DNA from: Arthrobacter sp. Hiyo4
Lineage (GTDB): Bacteria > Actinomycetota > Actinomycetes > Actinomycetales > Micrococcaceae
Direction of reading: 5' to 3'
DNA: 64,000 nucleotides
NCBI GenBank assembly: GCA_002370555.1
Contig: AP014718.1
Span: forward strand, 2,728,001-2,792,000
Part shown: positions 28,226 through 39,268 of the stretch, one piece after another
Layout: every line of letters starts with the position of its first letter
Numbering within the stretch: position 1 is the first letter of the stretch
Translations under genes and position numbers: made by a program
The notes under the pieces: model-generated
What the model saw: the letters and a program-made list of their open reading frames with translations, nothing else
Told to the model about the DNA's origin: nothing
The model's database searches: none

Positions 28226-28636
28226 TCAGTTGCCCAGCAGATCGAGGATGTCCGTGCGGGCGAACATCTGCGCGGCCGCCCGGGCGGAGGGGTTGCCGGC
28301 GTCGGGATCTGCACCGGCGTCCAGCAACACCCGGGACACGTCCGTATACCCCTTGAACGCTGCGCCTGCCAAGGGGGTCTGGCCGCGGTCGTTGGCCGTG
28401 TTGGCCTCTCCGCCGTGCTCCAGGATCAGCTGTACCGTCTCCGCGTGGCCGTGGTAGGCGGCCAGCATCAGCAGGGAATCGCCGGCCGCGTTGGTCATGG
28501 TGGCCGGGGCGCCGGCGTCCAAATAGCCGCGCAGGAGTACGGTGTCACCCTCCCGGGCAGCCTGGAAGAGCCGGTGCGCCAACGCCACGGCCTCGTCGCC
28601 GGGCGCTGCGGCGTTAGGTGCGGTGTTCTCGGTCAT
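28226..28636 (-). CDS. Ankyrin-repeat protein
   Basis: A 136-residue protein made largely of ankyrin repeats: LFQAAREGDTVLLRGYLDAG, then DSLLMLAAYHGHAETVQLIL, then TPLAGAAFKGYTDVSRVLLD. It has no signal peptide or membrane segment, so it is probably a cytoplasmic protein-interaction module. The ATG lies 23 bp inside the 3' end of ygfZ in another frame, implying co-expression. Similar small ankyrin proteins are common in actinobacteria; the partner is unknown. Confidence 0.85.
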   Translation of the reverse strand: MTENTAPNAAAPGDEAVALAHRLFQAAREGDTVLLRGYLDAGAPATMTNAAGDSLLMLAAYHGHAETVQLILEHGGEANTANDRGQTPLAGAAFKGYTDVSRVLLDAGADPDAGNPSARAAAQMFARTDILDLLGN

Positions 28637-29716
28637 CGGTGGGTCCCCTCAGGAATCCAGTCTGGCGTCCCACTACCTGGCCGGCGTCGGGAGCAACAAT
28701 TACTTCCTGGGCAGCGATATAAGGCTCCTCGCCGTCCAGCACGGTCAGCATTTCGTCCGGCGCGACGGACCGTTTGATAACGGCCAGCGCCACCGGGCCC
28801 ATTTCGTAGTGCTGCGCAACGGAGGTCACTGTTCCGACCTTCCGCTCGCCCAGCATGACCTGGCTGCCGGGCGCCGGCATGGTGTGCTGCGACCCGTCCA
28901 GCTGCAGGAACACCAGGCGCCGCGGCGGATGGCCCAGGTTGTGGACGCGGGCGATGGTCTCCTGGCCTTTGTAGCAGCCCTTGGACAGGTGCACGGCGGT
29001 GCGGAGGAGGTCCAGCTCGTGCGGAATGGTCTTGTCGTCGGTTTCGGCGCCCAGCCTGGGGCGCCAGGCGGCGATGCGGAGGGCCTCGGCCGCCATTACG
29101 CCCGCGAGCGGGCGGTCCGCCAAAGCTTCCTCGAGTTCAGCGGCCGGCACGAGGTACTCGATCCAGGGCCGCTCCAGTCCCGGGTGCCCTTCCTCCGGAA
29201 CCACAGCGTAGGAGTAGCCGCCGGCGCCGACGTGCGGCCAGGGGTCCCGCCAGGCCAGCAGTGCGGACCATTCCTCCACAGTCTTGGTGGACCCGAAAAC
29301 TGCCCAGTCGGCGGAGACGTCAGTGACCTCCACGCGCAGCATGAACTTCATTTTGTTCAGCCACTCAGCCAGCGGCGCAGCCTCGGCGGCCTCAACAATC
29401 AGCCAGGTGGTCCCGCCGTCGTCCACTACACGGGCGTCAAACTCGATCCGGCCCTGGACACTCAACAGCAGCAACTCGCTCGATTCCCCCGGCTGCAGGC
29501 CAGTGACCAGCTGGGAAGACAGGGTGTTCAGCCAGGTCAACCGGTCCGGACCACTGACCGTCACCACGCCGCGGTGGGAGAGGTCGACGACGGCGGTACC
29601 GGCCGCGAGGGCGCGCTGCTCACGCAGCGGCTCACCGTAGTGGGATGCGACGCCGGTGTCCGCGCCGGTGGCCTCGACGGCGCCGGGGCGCGACAGTAGG
29701 GGCTGGGAGTAGTCAT
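28614..29716 (-). CDS. ygfZ: Folate-binding YgfZ-family protein (one frameshift)
   Basis: YgfZ proteins are folate-binding relatives of the glycine-cleavage T-protein that help iron-sulfur cluster assembly or repair. The hallmark motif is KGCYKGQETIARVHNLGHPP near residue 240. The N-terminal region has VVTVSGPDRLTWLNTLSSQL. The start MTTPSPLLSRPGAVEATGAD at 29716 requires one extra C in the C run near 29695; without it the frame opens later at a GTG. The restored length is about 367 residues. Confidence 0.88.
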
Positions 29717-29753
29717 ACTGGGGGGAACGTCCTTAGGTCGGCGGGTATTCCGG

Positions 29754-30475
29754 TCAGCGGTATTCCGGGTTTTCGAAGTCGTAGCGTGTTCCGGCTTTCC
29801 ATTCTTCAGGAAGATTGCCGTAGGCGGGAATCCCGCCGGTGTCCTTAAGCATCCGGGCGAAATGCAGCAGGTTCCATGTCATGAACGTGGTATTGCGGTT
29901 GGTGAAGTCGGATTCGGGGCCGCCGGAGCCTTCGTCAAGATAGCTCGGCCCGGGCCCACCGGGCCGATCCAGCCGGCGTCGGCCTGGGGAGGGATGGTGA
30001 AGCCGATGTGCTGCAGGCTGTACAGCACGTTCATGGAACAGTGCTTGATGCCGTCCTCGTTGCCGGTGATCAGGCAGCCGCCCACTTTGGGGTAGAACAC
30101 CCATTGGCCCTTGTGGTTGAGTTCTCCCGAATGCGCGTACAGCCGTTCGATCAGCTTCTTGGTCTGGGAGGAGTTGTCGCCCAGCCAGATGGGACCAGCC
30201 ACCACCACAATGTCGGCCTCTTCAACAGCAGGGTACAGTTCCGGCCACTCATCGGACGGCCAGCCGTGCTCGGTCATATCCGGGTAAACACCGCTGGCGA
30301 TGTTGTGATCGACAGTCCTGATCACGCGGGTGCTCACGCCCTGCTTCTCCATGATGAGGCGGCTGACATTGATCAGGCCCTCGGTGTTGCTGGTCTCCGG
30401 CGACCGTTTCAGAGTGCCGTTAAAGAACACAGCCTTCAGGTCGCTGTAATCCGTGGAGTTCTGCGGTGCAGCCAT
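29754..30475 (-). CDS. NADPH-dependent FMN reductase/flavodoxin-like protein (one frameshift)
   Basis: A flavodoxin-fold oxidoreductase of about 240 residues. The FMN phosphate loop is FFNGTLKRSPETSNTEGLIN, and ADIVVVAGPIWLGDNSSQTK provides the second flavin-binding loop. GCLITGNEDGIKHCSMNVLY is typical of NAD(P)H-dependent FMN reductases such as the flavodoxin-like NADPH:quinone reductases. One C near 29948 joins the C-terminus GPSYLDEGSGGPESDFTNRN. I choose the ATG at 30475 with AAGGGAG upstream; a GTG six codons earlier overlaps that site. Confidence 0.85.
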
Positions 30476-30549
30476 GACGCTCCCTTGATTCACTCGCCGG
30501 TGTTTCCCAGGATGCCAAGTCTACTGAGAATCGGCGGCGCAGGAGGGTC

Positions 30550-31164
30550 TCAGGAAACCTTTTTCAGGAAGGCAGAGGCGTGCGCTTCAAGGCCCTTTCC
30601 GGGCTGCGATGTTCCGCCGGTGGCCACGTCCCAGCGCCAGAGCAGGTTGCCGTCCACCAATCCGAAGATCCGGGTGGCCGCGCTGTAGTCCTTGGAATGG
30701 CTGCCGCGCATCACCATGTCGGTGGTCAGCTGGATCTGCGGGCCCTTGATCTGCCCGTAGTAGAGCTCGGAGATCCCGCCGGGATGGCCGATGGACACCG
30801 AGATATCGAACCCGCCGTCTTTATTGCGGAGCGCTTCGACTTCATCGGCGCTCTTGAGTGCGGGAACAATATCGGCCGGAATCAGGCCCGGTCCGCCGTC
30901 GGCATCAAGCTGTTTGCGCTCCAACGCCCAAAAACCGGTCTCAACTGTCAGCGGCCGCAGGCGCGTGCCGTCGTCGTCGGTTAACCAGCTCTCCGCGCGG
31001 TACTGAAGATACGGCAGGCCGTTGTGCGTGAAGGAGACATGCTGGAGGAAGTGCTCCGAGTCCTCGTCCCCGCTGCCGAGACGGCCGCTGCCTTCCCACT
31101 CACCAATGAGCCAGGAAAGCGGAACAAGTTCCGGTGTCAGGTCTGTAGGGATTTCTATCGGCAC
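30550..31164 (-). CDS. FABP-like/nitrobindin-type heme-binding protein
   Basis: A 204-residue beta-barrel protein of the THAP4/nitrobindin (DUF1794) family, which in characterised members binds heme and nitric oxide or peroxynitrite. The family signature GxWxGxG appears as LIGEWEGSGRLGS near residue 20. The barrel continues with HVSFTHNGLPYLQYRAESWL and ELYYGQIKGPQIQLTTDMVM. A GTG start is used. The frame is intact. Heme ligation was not verified here. It is followed downstream by the FMN reductase gene. Confidence 0.8.
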   Translation of the reverse strand: MPIEIPTDLTPELVPLSWLIGEWEGSGRLGSGDEDSEHFLQHVSFTHNGLPYLQYRAESWLTDDDGTRLRPLTVETGFWALERKQLDADGGPGLIPADIVPALKSADEVEALRNKDGGFDISVSIGHPGGISELYYGQIKGPQIQLTTDMVMRGSHSKDYSAATRIFGLVDGNLLWRWDVATGGTSQPGKGLEAHASAFLKKVS

Positions 31165-31203
31165 GGCAATTACCTCAGGAAAATGCTAGCTCGTTGAACG
31201 GGT

Positions 31204-31317
31204 TTACTTCTGGCCTTTGAAGAGGCGATAAACCACAAAGCCGGCGAACCAGGCCATGGACAGGCTGGCGATGCCGAGCAGGACGAGGAAGAAGATTTCA
31301 AATGCAAGTACGGACAT
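31204..31317 (-). CDS. 37-residue single-helix membrane peptide
   Basis: The reading MSVLAFEIFFLVLLGIASLS continues with MAWFAGFVVYRLFKGQK. It is one continuous hydrophobic helix with a basic C-terminus, as in small membrane regulators. It lies 39 bp upstream of the nitrobindin-like gene on the same strand and 17 bp after the upstream membrane-protein stop, so the three probably form an operon. No function is known to me. Its tidy packing between genes supports it being real. Confidence 0.6.
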   Translation of the reverse strand: MSVLAFEIFFLVLLGIASLSMAWFAGFVVYRLFKGQK

Positions 31318-31334
31318 GATGCCATCCTAACCGG

Positions 31335-32101
31335 TTAGTAGATGAGTAGTTTGTCTATGAAGTAAGCCAGGGAGCCCACGGCCGAAACCGGCGCAAGGCC
31401 CATGCTAACCGCAGCCAAAAGATTCAGCGGACCGCCTCGGAGTGTTACGAGTCGGCGGAAGCTGACCAGCACAGCGCCCACCACAACACCGAAGATCGCC
31501 GCCGGCAGAACAGCAATATCGGAGAAGACCAGGCCGGCGAGCGGCCCGGCAAGTCCTGCCATCACGATGCCGAGGGGGGCCACGATGCTGTCCGGCCAGC
31601 GGATCAGGCCGGCCAGCAGAGCCACGGCAGCGCTGATGGCTGCCACCAGGAGCATCTCCCGCACGCCGTTGAAGCGTGCGCCCGCTATCCAGCCCGCCCC
31701 CAGGCAGGAGAGGAGCACCCCGGCGCAGCAGCCCAGGGTGGACTCAAGCCGTTGGCCTGGCCCGTGCCTCGGATGAGCTGCACCACAAACACAGCCATCA
31801 TTCCCAACGCCATGAACGCCGGCGTCCAGTCCAGGAAACCCGGGGCGGGGACAAACCCGGCAGCGAGCGCCGATCCGACGCCGGGCAGTGCAATGACGGC
31901 TGCAAGGGTCTTTTTCGCGGGAATGCGCAGGAAATGGGGCCAGCCGATGCCTACTGCCACAGCAATCACCGCGGCGACGCCGATGAGCACCTCGCGTGAG
32001 ATGTAGACGCCGGCGATGATCGCAACGAGTCCCGCCACTCCGAGAACACCGATGACCCACGAGCCCAGTGACTTCGCCGGAGCCTGCACCTCGGCGGTCA
32101 T
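31335..32101 (-). CDS. Polytopic membrane protein, family not recognised (one frameshift)
   Basis: About 255 residues with roughly eight hydrophobic segments, such as GVLGVAGLVAIIAGVYI, VLIGVAAVIAVAVGIGW and MALGMMAVFVVQLIRG, ending AVGSLAYFIDKLLIY. One C near 31748 joins QANGLESTLGCCAGVLLSCL. The start could be this ATG (MTAEVQAPAKSLGSW) or one 19 codons earlier; neither has a strong ribosome-binding site. No signature identifies a transporter family. It is upstream of the 37-residue peptide gene. Confidence 0.65.
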
Positions 32102-32448
32102 CGGGAACCCGGCCGGCCGGTTCGCTTCGGCTTCGACTCTGCACTCAATTCGTGGCATCCCATTCTGGCTGTGGACCCGGCGGCTCTGCCTTCGGTGTCA
32201 GGGCGTTCTGCCCGACGGTTCAATCCTGCCTTATGTGACCCGGATATGTCGCAAAACGAAGGTTTGAGGGGCGGAATCCGTGCTGTCATGCAGGCCGGTG
32301 GGTATACTCAGAGTTCAGCTACTCTTCCTGCTACGGATGCCGGCCGGATAGATTCCTGGTCGGCCAAGTCCGCTGCAGTGAGATAGTACCGGCCGGTGAA
32401 AACCCGGTTCAGTCGCCCGAAGATGCGCGGACGCCCCTTGGAGGAACA
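32102..32448 (+). promoter_or_regulatory. Upstream region of glnR
   Basis: This 347-bp gap between divergent genes contains no convincing coding sequence. A TATACT -10-like hexamer preceded by GGG occurs at about 32312-32317, some 130 bp before glnR, with a poor -35 (TGCTGT, 16-bp spacer). The glnR ribosome-binding site GGAGG lies 4 bp before its ATG. The promoter assignment is tentative. Confidence 0.35.
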
Positions 32449-33146
32449 ATGTCGCACATCCTGCTATTGACGAACAGCACCGGTTCTTCGGTAGACATTC
32501 TGCCTGCCCTGGAATTGCTGAACCACCGCGTGCACATCCTCGCCGCGGAACCCACAGCCCTGCTGGAGACCGATCCCTGCGATATTGTGCTTCTCGATGC
32601 CCGCAAGGACCTGGTGGGCGCCCGCTCCCTCACCCAACTGCTCAAGGCCACGGGTCTGAGCGCCCCCTGGTCCTGATCCTGACCGAGGGCGGCATGGCCG
32701 CAGTTTCTTCAGCCTGGGCCGTGGATGACATCGTGCTCGATTCAGCCGGTCCCGCCGAAGTGGAAGCCCGCATCAGGCTCTCCGTGGCGCGGGCAGTGCC
32801 GGATAAGGATGACGCCCCCACGGAGATCCGGGCGGCAGGCGTGGTCATCGATGAAGCGAGCTACACCGCCCGCGTCAACGGCGCCCCGCTGAACCTGACG
32901 TTCAAGGAATTCGAACTCCTCAAATACCTGGCCCAGCACCCCGGCCGCGTCTTCACCCGCCAGCAACTGCTCACCGAGGTGTGGGGCTATGACTACTACG
33001 GCGGCACGCGCACCGTGGATGTCCACGTCCGGCGGCTGCGGGCCAAACTCGGTGCGGACCACGAAAACCTGATCAGCACGGTCCGGAACGTCGGCTACCG
33101 CCTGACCCTGGTGCGGCAGCAAGAAGACGAACTGACGGAAGCCTGA
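32449..33146 (+). CDS. glnR: Nitrogen-response regulator GlnR (one frameshift)
   Basis: An orphan OmpR-family regulator that in actinobacteria controls ammonium assimilation genes. The N-terminal receiver-like domain, [20 protein letters not shown], lacks the usual acidic pair but keeps Asp in [16 protein letters not shown]. The C-terminal winged helix reads [20 protein letters not shown] and [19 protein letters not shown]. One C near 32664 joins [20 protein letters not shown]. The restored length is 232 residues. Synteny with mshD immediately downstream matches mycobacteria (glnR-mshD). Degeneracy of the acidic pocket is normal for GlnR. Confidence 0.9.
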
Positions 33147-33161
33147 CACCGTTCAGACACA

Positions 33162-33193
33162 GAACAGCCCGGACCGCTGGTCCGGGGCTGTTC
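33162..33193 (+). terminator. Hairpin downstream of glnR
   Basis: GAACAGCCC/GGACC pairs with GGTCC/GGGGCTGTTC with one bulged G, separated by GCT. It lies 16 bp after the glnR stop and is followed by CTGTATTAAT. Probably an intrinsic terminator, though the T tract is poor. Confidence 0.65.
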
Positions 33194-33369
33194 CTGTATT
33201 AATGATGCTGTATTTGTGGAGGACATACGGGTCGAACGTATCGAGGCCACCCCACTGGTGGATCCCCCTCGTTTCCCACCGTTACCGGCGGGTGAGGTAT
33301 CGACTATACGTGCCCGCCCCGGGGCCATCAAATCGGAGCGCCTTCCGGCCGGGCGTATAGCCTAGCCTC

Positions 33370-34340
33370 ATGAGTCCTGCGCACCCCGAAAAATGGCCCG
33401 TCCTTATCGTCCACGGCGGTCTGGAAGAACAGCTGCTGAAGGACTGCGTGGCGCTCCTCGCAGCTGCCGAGGAGTCTGACGGCAACCCCTCACTTTCCGA
33501 GCAAACGGTGGTGACGCTCCGCGCCGGTGACTCCGCAGAGCATTCCCTCCTGACCCTGGCGCTCTACGCGCCGGACGAGGACTCCGATCCCTCGTCCGGC
33601 CAGGACCTGGCCGGTTTGCCGTTGTTGTGGAGGAGCCGGACGGCAGCGGAGTGCTGGAAATTGCCGTCCACCCCAGCTACCGCAACCAGGGCGTGGCGGA
33701 CCGGCTTGTCAGCGCACTCCAGTTCGGGCGCGGTCTGGATGGACTGAAGGCGTGGTCCCATGGCAACCACGAGGCAGCCGCGGACCTCGCCGCCCGCTAC
33801 GGCTACGGTCCGGTGCGCGAACTCTGGAAGATGAGGCTGACCACCGCCACGGCAGAACTGCCCGACGTCGGCCTGCCGAATGGCGTCACGCTCCGCCCCT
33901 TTGTGCCGGGCATGGACGAGGACCGCTGGCTGGCTGCGAACCGCGCCGCATTTGCCCACCACCCCGAGCAGGGCTCGATGTCCCGCGCGGACCTGGATGC
34001 CCGCATGGCCGAGGACTGGTTTGATCCCGCCGGCTTCCTGTTGGCCGTAGACGCCGAGGACCGGTTGCTGGGATTCCACTGGACCAAGGTGCATCCGCGC
34101 CACGGCGCCCACCCGGCGATTGGCGAGGTCTACGCGGTGGGCGTCACACCGGCCGCGCAGGGAATGGGCCTGGGCAAAGCCCTCACGGTGGCTGGCATCA
34201 GGCATCTGCAGGGCCTGGGGCTTCACGCCGTGATGCTCTACACGGATGCCGACAACACCGCTGCCGTTTCCCTTTACCGGGGCTTGGGCTTCACACGCTG
34301 GGATATGGACGTGATGTACGGCCCGCTGGCGTCCGTCTAG
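33370..34340 (+). CDS. mshD: Mycothiol synthase (one frameshift)
   Basis: MshD acetylates Cys-GlcN-Ins to finish mycothiol, the actinobacterial redox thiol. It is a two-GNAT protein of about 323 residues. The N-terminal domain has LEIAVHPSYRNQGVADRLVS, and the C-terminal catalytic domain has GEVYAVGVTPAAQGMGLGKA with the closing motif LYRGLGFTRWDMDVMY, which is characteristic of MshD. One G near 33612 restores DLAGFAVVVEEPDGSG. The start is leaderless-like: TAGCCT ends exactly 6 bp before the ATG. Mycothiol matters for the arsenate reductase at 51260. Confidence 0.9.
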
Positions 34341-34487
34341 TGGCGCCCGGGTGAGTTCTCCCACTCGTGTGACTATCGACTTCGGTGGCCCGAAATCTAG
34401 GCCTTGTGGACGCTGAATGATTGTAAGGTTGGTAAAGAACCGCGCCGGCCACGGGCCAGCATCAAGCGCCAGGTAAGAGGAGAGACC

Positions 34488-36736
34488 ATGAAACCGGAAC
34501 CCGCCGGAACAGTCACGTCCGAGGGCGCTTCAGCGCCGGTGCGCGCGCGCTTCGGCTCATCCGAAGTCCCTGCCTCGCGCGCAACGCAGGACCGGATCGA
34601 CATCCCCGAGTTTGCACCCAACCTTGTGCCCGAAGGGGACATCCGGCCGGACCGTTTTCTGGACCGCGAGCTCAGCTGGCTGGCGTTCAACTCCCGCGTC
34701 CTGGAACTCGCCGAAGATCCTACGCTCCACCTCCTGGAACGCGTGGCCTTCCTGTCCATCTTTGCGTCCAACCTGGACGAGTTCTTTATGGTCCGGGTGG
34801 CGGGCCTGAAGCGGCGCATCGCCACCAACCTCGCCGTGCCCTCCCCTGCCGGCCTTAGCCCTGTCGAGGTGCTGGAAAAGATCGGGGACGAAGCCCACCG
34901 CCTCCAGCAGCGCCATGCCCAGGTCTACGCCGAACAGATCCGCCCCGCCCTGGCCTACGAGCACATCCACCTGATGCACTGGGACGAACTGGATGACACC
35001 GCCAAGCAGCAGCTCAGTGCCATGTTCGCCGAAAAGGTCTTCCCGATCCTGACGCCGCTGGCCGTGGACCCGGCACACCCGTTCCCCTACATTTCTGGCC
35101 TCTCCCTCAACCTGGCCGTGGTGGTCCGCAACCCCGTGAGTGACAAGGAACTTTTCGCCCGCCTCAAGGTTCCGGACCAGCTTCCCCGCCTGATCTCCAT
35201 CGACGGTCCGCGGGCCGGGCCGTGGCGGGACGCGTGGCGCGTTTCATCGCGCTTGAGGAAGTCATCGCCGTCCACCTGGACAAGCTCTTCGCCGGCATGG
35301 AAGTCCTGGAACACCACATCTTCCGCGTCACCCGCAACGAGGACCTCGAAGTGGAAGAGGACGACGCCGAGAACCTCCTGCAGGCGCTGGAGAAGGAACT
35401 GCTGCGCCGCCGGTTCGGCCCGCCCGTCCGCCTCGAGGTCACCCACGACATCAACCCGAACATCCGGGCCCTACTCATCCGTGAGCTCGGAGTGGACGAG
35501 TCCGAGGTGTACTCGCTCCCGGCTCCGTTGGACCTCCGCGGCCTGTCCGTCATTGCCGGAATTGACCGTGCCGACCTTCACTACCCCAAGCACATGCCGC
35601 ACACGTCCCGGTTCCTCAACGAGTCCGAGACATCCAAGGCCGCCAACGTTTTCTCGGCCATGCGCCGCCGTGACATCCTGCTCCACCACCCGTACGACTC
35701 CTTCTCTACCTCCGTGCAGGCGTTCCTGGAACAGGCGGCCGCGGACCCCAAGGTCCAGGCCATCAAGCAGACCCTGTACCGGACCTCGGGCGACTCCCCC
35801 ATCGTTGACGCCCTGATCGACGCCGCCGAGGCCGGCAAGCAGGTGCTGGCCCTCGTGGAGATCAAGGCCAGGTTCGATGAGCAGGCCAATATCTCCTGGG
35901 CCCGAAAGCTGGAACAGGCGGGCGTCCACGTGGTCTACGGCATCGTGGGCCTGAAAACCCACTGCAAGTTGTCGCTGGTGGTCCGCCAGGAATTGGACGG
36001 GCTGCGCCGCTACTGTCACATCGGCACCGGCAACTACCATCCCCGCACGGCCCGCTACTATGAGGACCTTGGCCTGCTGACCGCGAATGACCAAGTGGGC
36101 GAGGATCTTTCCAAACTGTTCAACCAGCTCTCCGGCTATGCCCCGAAGTCCACGTTCAAGCGGCTACTGGTTGCTCCGCGTTCCGTCCGCTCCGGGCTGA
36201 TCGACCGCATCGAAACCGAGATCCGCAACGCCAGGGCCGGGCTGGCCGCCAGGGTGCAGATCAAGGTCAACTCCATGGTGGATGAAGCCATCATCGACTC
36301 CCTTTACCGCGCGTCCCAGGCCGGCGTGATGGTGGACGTCATTGTGCGCGGCATCTGCTCGCTGCGTCCCGGCGTTCCGGGCCTCAGCGACAACATCACC
36401 GTGCGCTCCGTGCTGGGCCGATTTCTGGAACACTCCCGGGTGTTCGCCTTTGCCAACGGTGGCGAACCTGTGGTTTACATCGGCTCGGCTGACATGATGC
36501 ACCGGAACCTGGACCGCAGGGTCGAGGCCCTGGTCCAGCTCGCGAATCCCGATGACATCCGCTACGTCCTTGACCTGATGCGGCGCTACATGGATCCGGA
36601 GACGGCCAGCTGGCATCTGGATAACCAAGGCCTGTGGAACCGGCACCACATTGCCGACGACGGCAGCCACCTTGACGACATCCAGTCCTGGCTGCTGGCG
36701 TCGCGCACCCGCCAGCGCAGCCTGAGCCGGCGGTAG
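34488..36736 (+). CDS. ppk: Polyphosphate kinase (one frameshift)
   Basis: PPK1 reversibly polymerises the ATP gamma-phosphate into polyphosphate. The N-terminal domain starts after ~50 residues at [20 protein letters not shown]. The catalytic C-terminal half has [16 protein letters not shown], whose His is the phosphorylated residue in the family, and [20 protein letters not shown] with the second essential His. One G near 35216 restores [20 protein letters not shown]. The restored length is about 749 residues. AAGAGGAGAGA precedes the ATG. A mutT1-like gene follows 10 bp later, as in mycobacteria. Confidence 0.94.
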
Positions 36737-36746
36737 GGCTACGGCG

Positions 36747-37714
36747 TTGGCGAGCGACATCCTCGTAGCAGACCAAACAGACCATCCCGGCGAGGCAGTC
36801 GCCGTCGTGGCAGCCGGGGCGCTACCGTGGCGTATCAACTCCGAAGGTCTCGAAGTCCTGCTGATCCACCGTCCGCGGTATGACGACTGGTCCTGGCCCA
36901 AGGGCAAGATCGACGCAGGCGAGACCCTTCCCGAATGCGCGGCCCGTGAGGTGCAGGAGGAGATTGGACTTGATGCACCCCTGGGCATTCCGCTGCCGCC
37001 GATCCACTACCGGGTGGCGACGGGACTGAAGGTGGTCCACTATTGGGCGGTCCACGTCAACGGAGCCCGCCTCGTTCCCGACGGCAAGGAGGTGGACCGC
37101 GTGGTGTGGTGTGCCCCGGAAACGGCCGCGGGACTGCTGTCCAATCCGACCGACGTCGTTCCGTTGGAGTATCTGCGGGCAGCCCATGGCCGGGGTGACC
37201 TCAACACGTGGCCGCTGATTGTGGTGCGGCATGCAAAGGCCAAGCCCCGCTCGTCCTGGTCCAAAGCCGAGGGTGAACGGCCCCTGGCCGCGACGGGAAT
37301 CAGGCAGGCGCAGGCCGTCAGCCGGCTGCTGCAGGCATGGAAGCCGCCGCGCGTGGTGACGAGTCCCTGGCAGCGCTGCGTGTCAACCGTGGCCCCATAC
37401 CTGAGGGCAACAGGGGCCAAGGTCAAACTGGTGGAAGCGCTGACGGAACACCGGCACGCACGGACGCCCAAAAAAACCGCTGCCGCCATTGAGTCGCTCC
37501 TGGAGAAGGCACGGCCCGTCGCCGTCTGCACGCACCGCCCGCCCTCCCCACCATCCTGGGCCAGCTGGCCAAGCACATGCCAGGCCGCGTGCGCGCGCTC
37601 CTGCCGGACGCCGACCCGTACCTGTCCCCTGGTGAGCTGGTGGTGTGCCACGTGGCCATCGACAACAGGCGCCGCATCGTGGCCGTGGAGCAGTTCAAGC
37701 CCTTCGACGACTGA
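36747..37714 (+). CDS. mutT1: Nudix hydrolase fused to histidine-phosphatase domain, MutT1-like (one frameshift)
   Basis: A two-domain sanitising enzyme of about 322 residues. The Nudix box is GKIDAGETLPECAAREVQEE followed by IGL, near residues 52-74. The C-terminal RHG-type phosphatase domain starts at PLIVVRHAKAKPRSSW, with the catalytic His in RHA. Mycobacterial MutT1, with the same domain plan and next to ppk, degrades 8-oxo-GTP and diadenosine polyphosphates. One C near 37538 restores THRPALPTILGQLAKHMPGR. It starts at a TTG. Confidence 0.88.
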
Positions 37715-37883
37715 GTTTTTCGGCACGCCCGGCCGCGACGCCCGGCTCACCGATGAACTGCTGCTCAATCCGGTCCGCGGCAGGCTGAGGAAGGGCTGAT
37801 CCGATGCGCGGCCGGCGGCCAACACCGGGCCGGCCGCGGGACCATTGCGGAGCCGGCAGGGCTTGGCCCGGTAGACTTTAGCC

Positions 37884-38687
37884 GTGAGCATCCCGACGCC
37901 TTATGAAGACCTCCTGCGCGATGTCCTGGCCCATGGCACGCACAAATCCGACCGCACGGGCACCGGAACCACCAGCGTTTTCGGCCGTCAACTGCGCTTT
38001 GACCTTGGCCGGAGCTTCCCCCTGATCACCACCAAACGCGTGCATTTCAAGTCCGTGGCAGTGGAGTTGCTGTGGTTCCTGCGCGGTGAATCGAACGTCA
38101 AATGGATGCAGGGCCAGGGCGTCAGCATCTGGAACGAGTGGGCCGACGCGGACGGCGAACTCGGCCCCGTCTACGGCGTCCAGTGGCGCAGCTGGCCCAC
38201 CCCTGACGGCGGCCATGTTGACCAGATCGCCGAGCTGGTGGAAAACCTCAAAACCAACCCGGACTCGCGCCGGCACATCGTGTCTGCCTGGAACGTCTCC
38301 GAGCTCAAGGACATGGCACTGCCCCCGTGCCACGCGTTCTTCCAGTTCTACGTGGCCGACGGCAAACTGTCCTGCCAGCTGTACCAACGTTCGGCGGACA
38401 TGTTCCTGGGCGTGCCCTTCAACATCGCCTCCTACGCCCTGCTCACGTGCATGATTGCGCAGCAGGTGGGGCTGGAGCCTGGCGAGTTTGTGTGGACAGG
38501 CGGCGACGTCCATATCTACGAGAACCACATGGACCAGGTCCTGAAGCAGCTGGACCGGGAGCCGTATGAATACCCGCAGCTGAAGATCACCCGGAAGCCG
38601 GCGTCGATCTTCGACTACACGCTCGAGGACTTCGAAGTGGTGGGCTACCAGCACCACCCCACAATCAAGGCCCCGATCGCAGTATGA
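37884..38687 (+). CDS. thyA: Thymidylate synthase
   Basis: Converts dUMP to dTMP with methylene-tetrahydrofolate. The 267-residue protein is intact. The catalytic Cys is in [16 protein letters not shown] near residue 150, the folate/dUMP contacts include [20 protein letters not shown] residues and [20 protein letters not shown]. It starts at GTG with TAGACT exactly 6 bp upstream, indicating a leaderless mRNA. The stop overlaps the folA ATG as ATGA, so dTMP synthesis and dihydrofolate recycling are coupled. Confidence 0.96.
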   Translation: MSIPTPYEDLLRDVLAHGTHKSDRTGTGTTSVFGRQLRFDLGRSFPLITTKRVHFKSVAVELLWFLRGESNVKWMQGQGVSIWNEWADADGELGPVYGVQWRSWPTPDGGHVDQIAELVENLKTNPDSRRHIVSAWNVSELKDMALPPCHAFFQFYVADGKLSCQLYQRSADMFLGVPFNIASYALLTCMIAQQVGLEPGEFVWTGGDVHIYENHMDQVLKQLDREPYEYPQLKITRKPASIFDYTLEDFEVVGYQHHPTIKAPIAV

Positions 38688-39267
38688 GCACCGAGAACGC
38701 AGCCGACCCCCACGATTTCACGCAGGAACTCGCCGGTTCCGTGACCGGCGTCGGCCTTGTGTGGGCGCAGACGTCCGGCGGTGTGATCGGCAAAGACGGC
38801 GATATGCCCTGGCACCTCCCTGAGGACCTGAAGCACTTCAACCGGCTCACCATGGGCACCCCGTGATCATGGGCCGCAAGACGTGGCTGTCCTTCCCGGA
38901 CAAGTACCGTCCCCTGCCCGGCCGGACGAACATTGTGATCACGCGGCAGAAAAACTGGGGCGATTCGCCTGAGGCGGTGGGCGCCGTCGTGGTCCCGTCC
39001 CTGGATGATGCGCTCCTTGAGTCGCAGTTCGTCGACGGCGGCGAGACAGTGTGGATCCTGGGCGGCGGGGAAGTCTTCCGCCAGTCCACCGAACTGGCCA
39101 ACGTTGCGGTGGTCACCACCATCGATGTGGAGGCCGACGGCGACACATTCGCCCCGGAGCTCGACGAAACCTGGGAGGCGGCCGCGTCCGTCCCGCCAGA
39201 CGGATGGCTGAGGGCAGCCAACGGAACGCGCTACAGATTTACCAAATGGATTAGGACGCAGGGCTGA
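38684..39267 (+). CDS. folA: Dihydrofolate reductase (one frameshift)
   Basis: Regenerates tetrahydrofolate used by thymidylate synthase. The active-site region is [20 protein letters not shown] with the conserved acidic residue, followed by [20 protein letters not shown] and [10 protein letters not shown]. One C near 38863 restores [13 protein letters not shown]. The restored length is 194 residues, a little longer than usual because of an N-terminal extension of about 20 residues. It is translationally coupled to thyA by a 4-bp overlap. Confidence 0.94.
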
Positions 39268-39268
39268 G

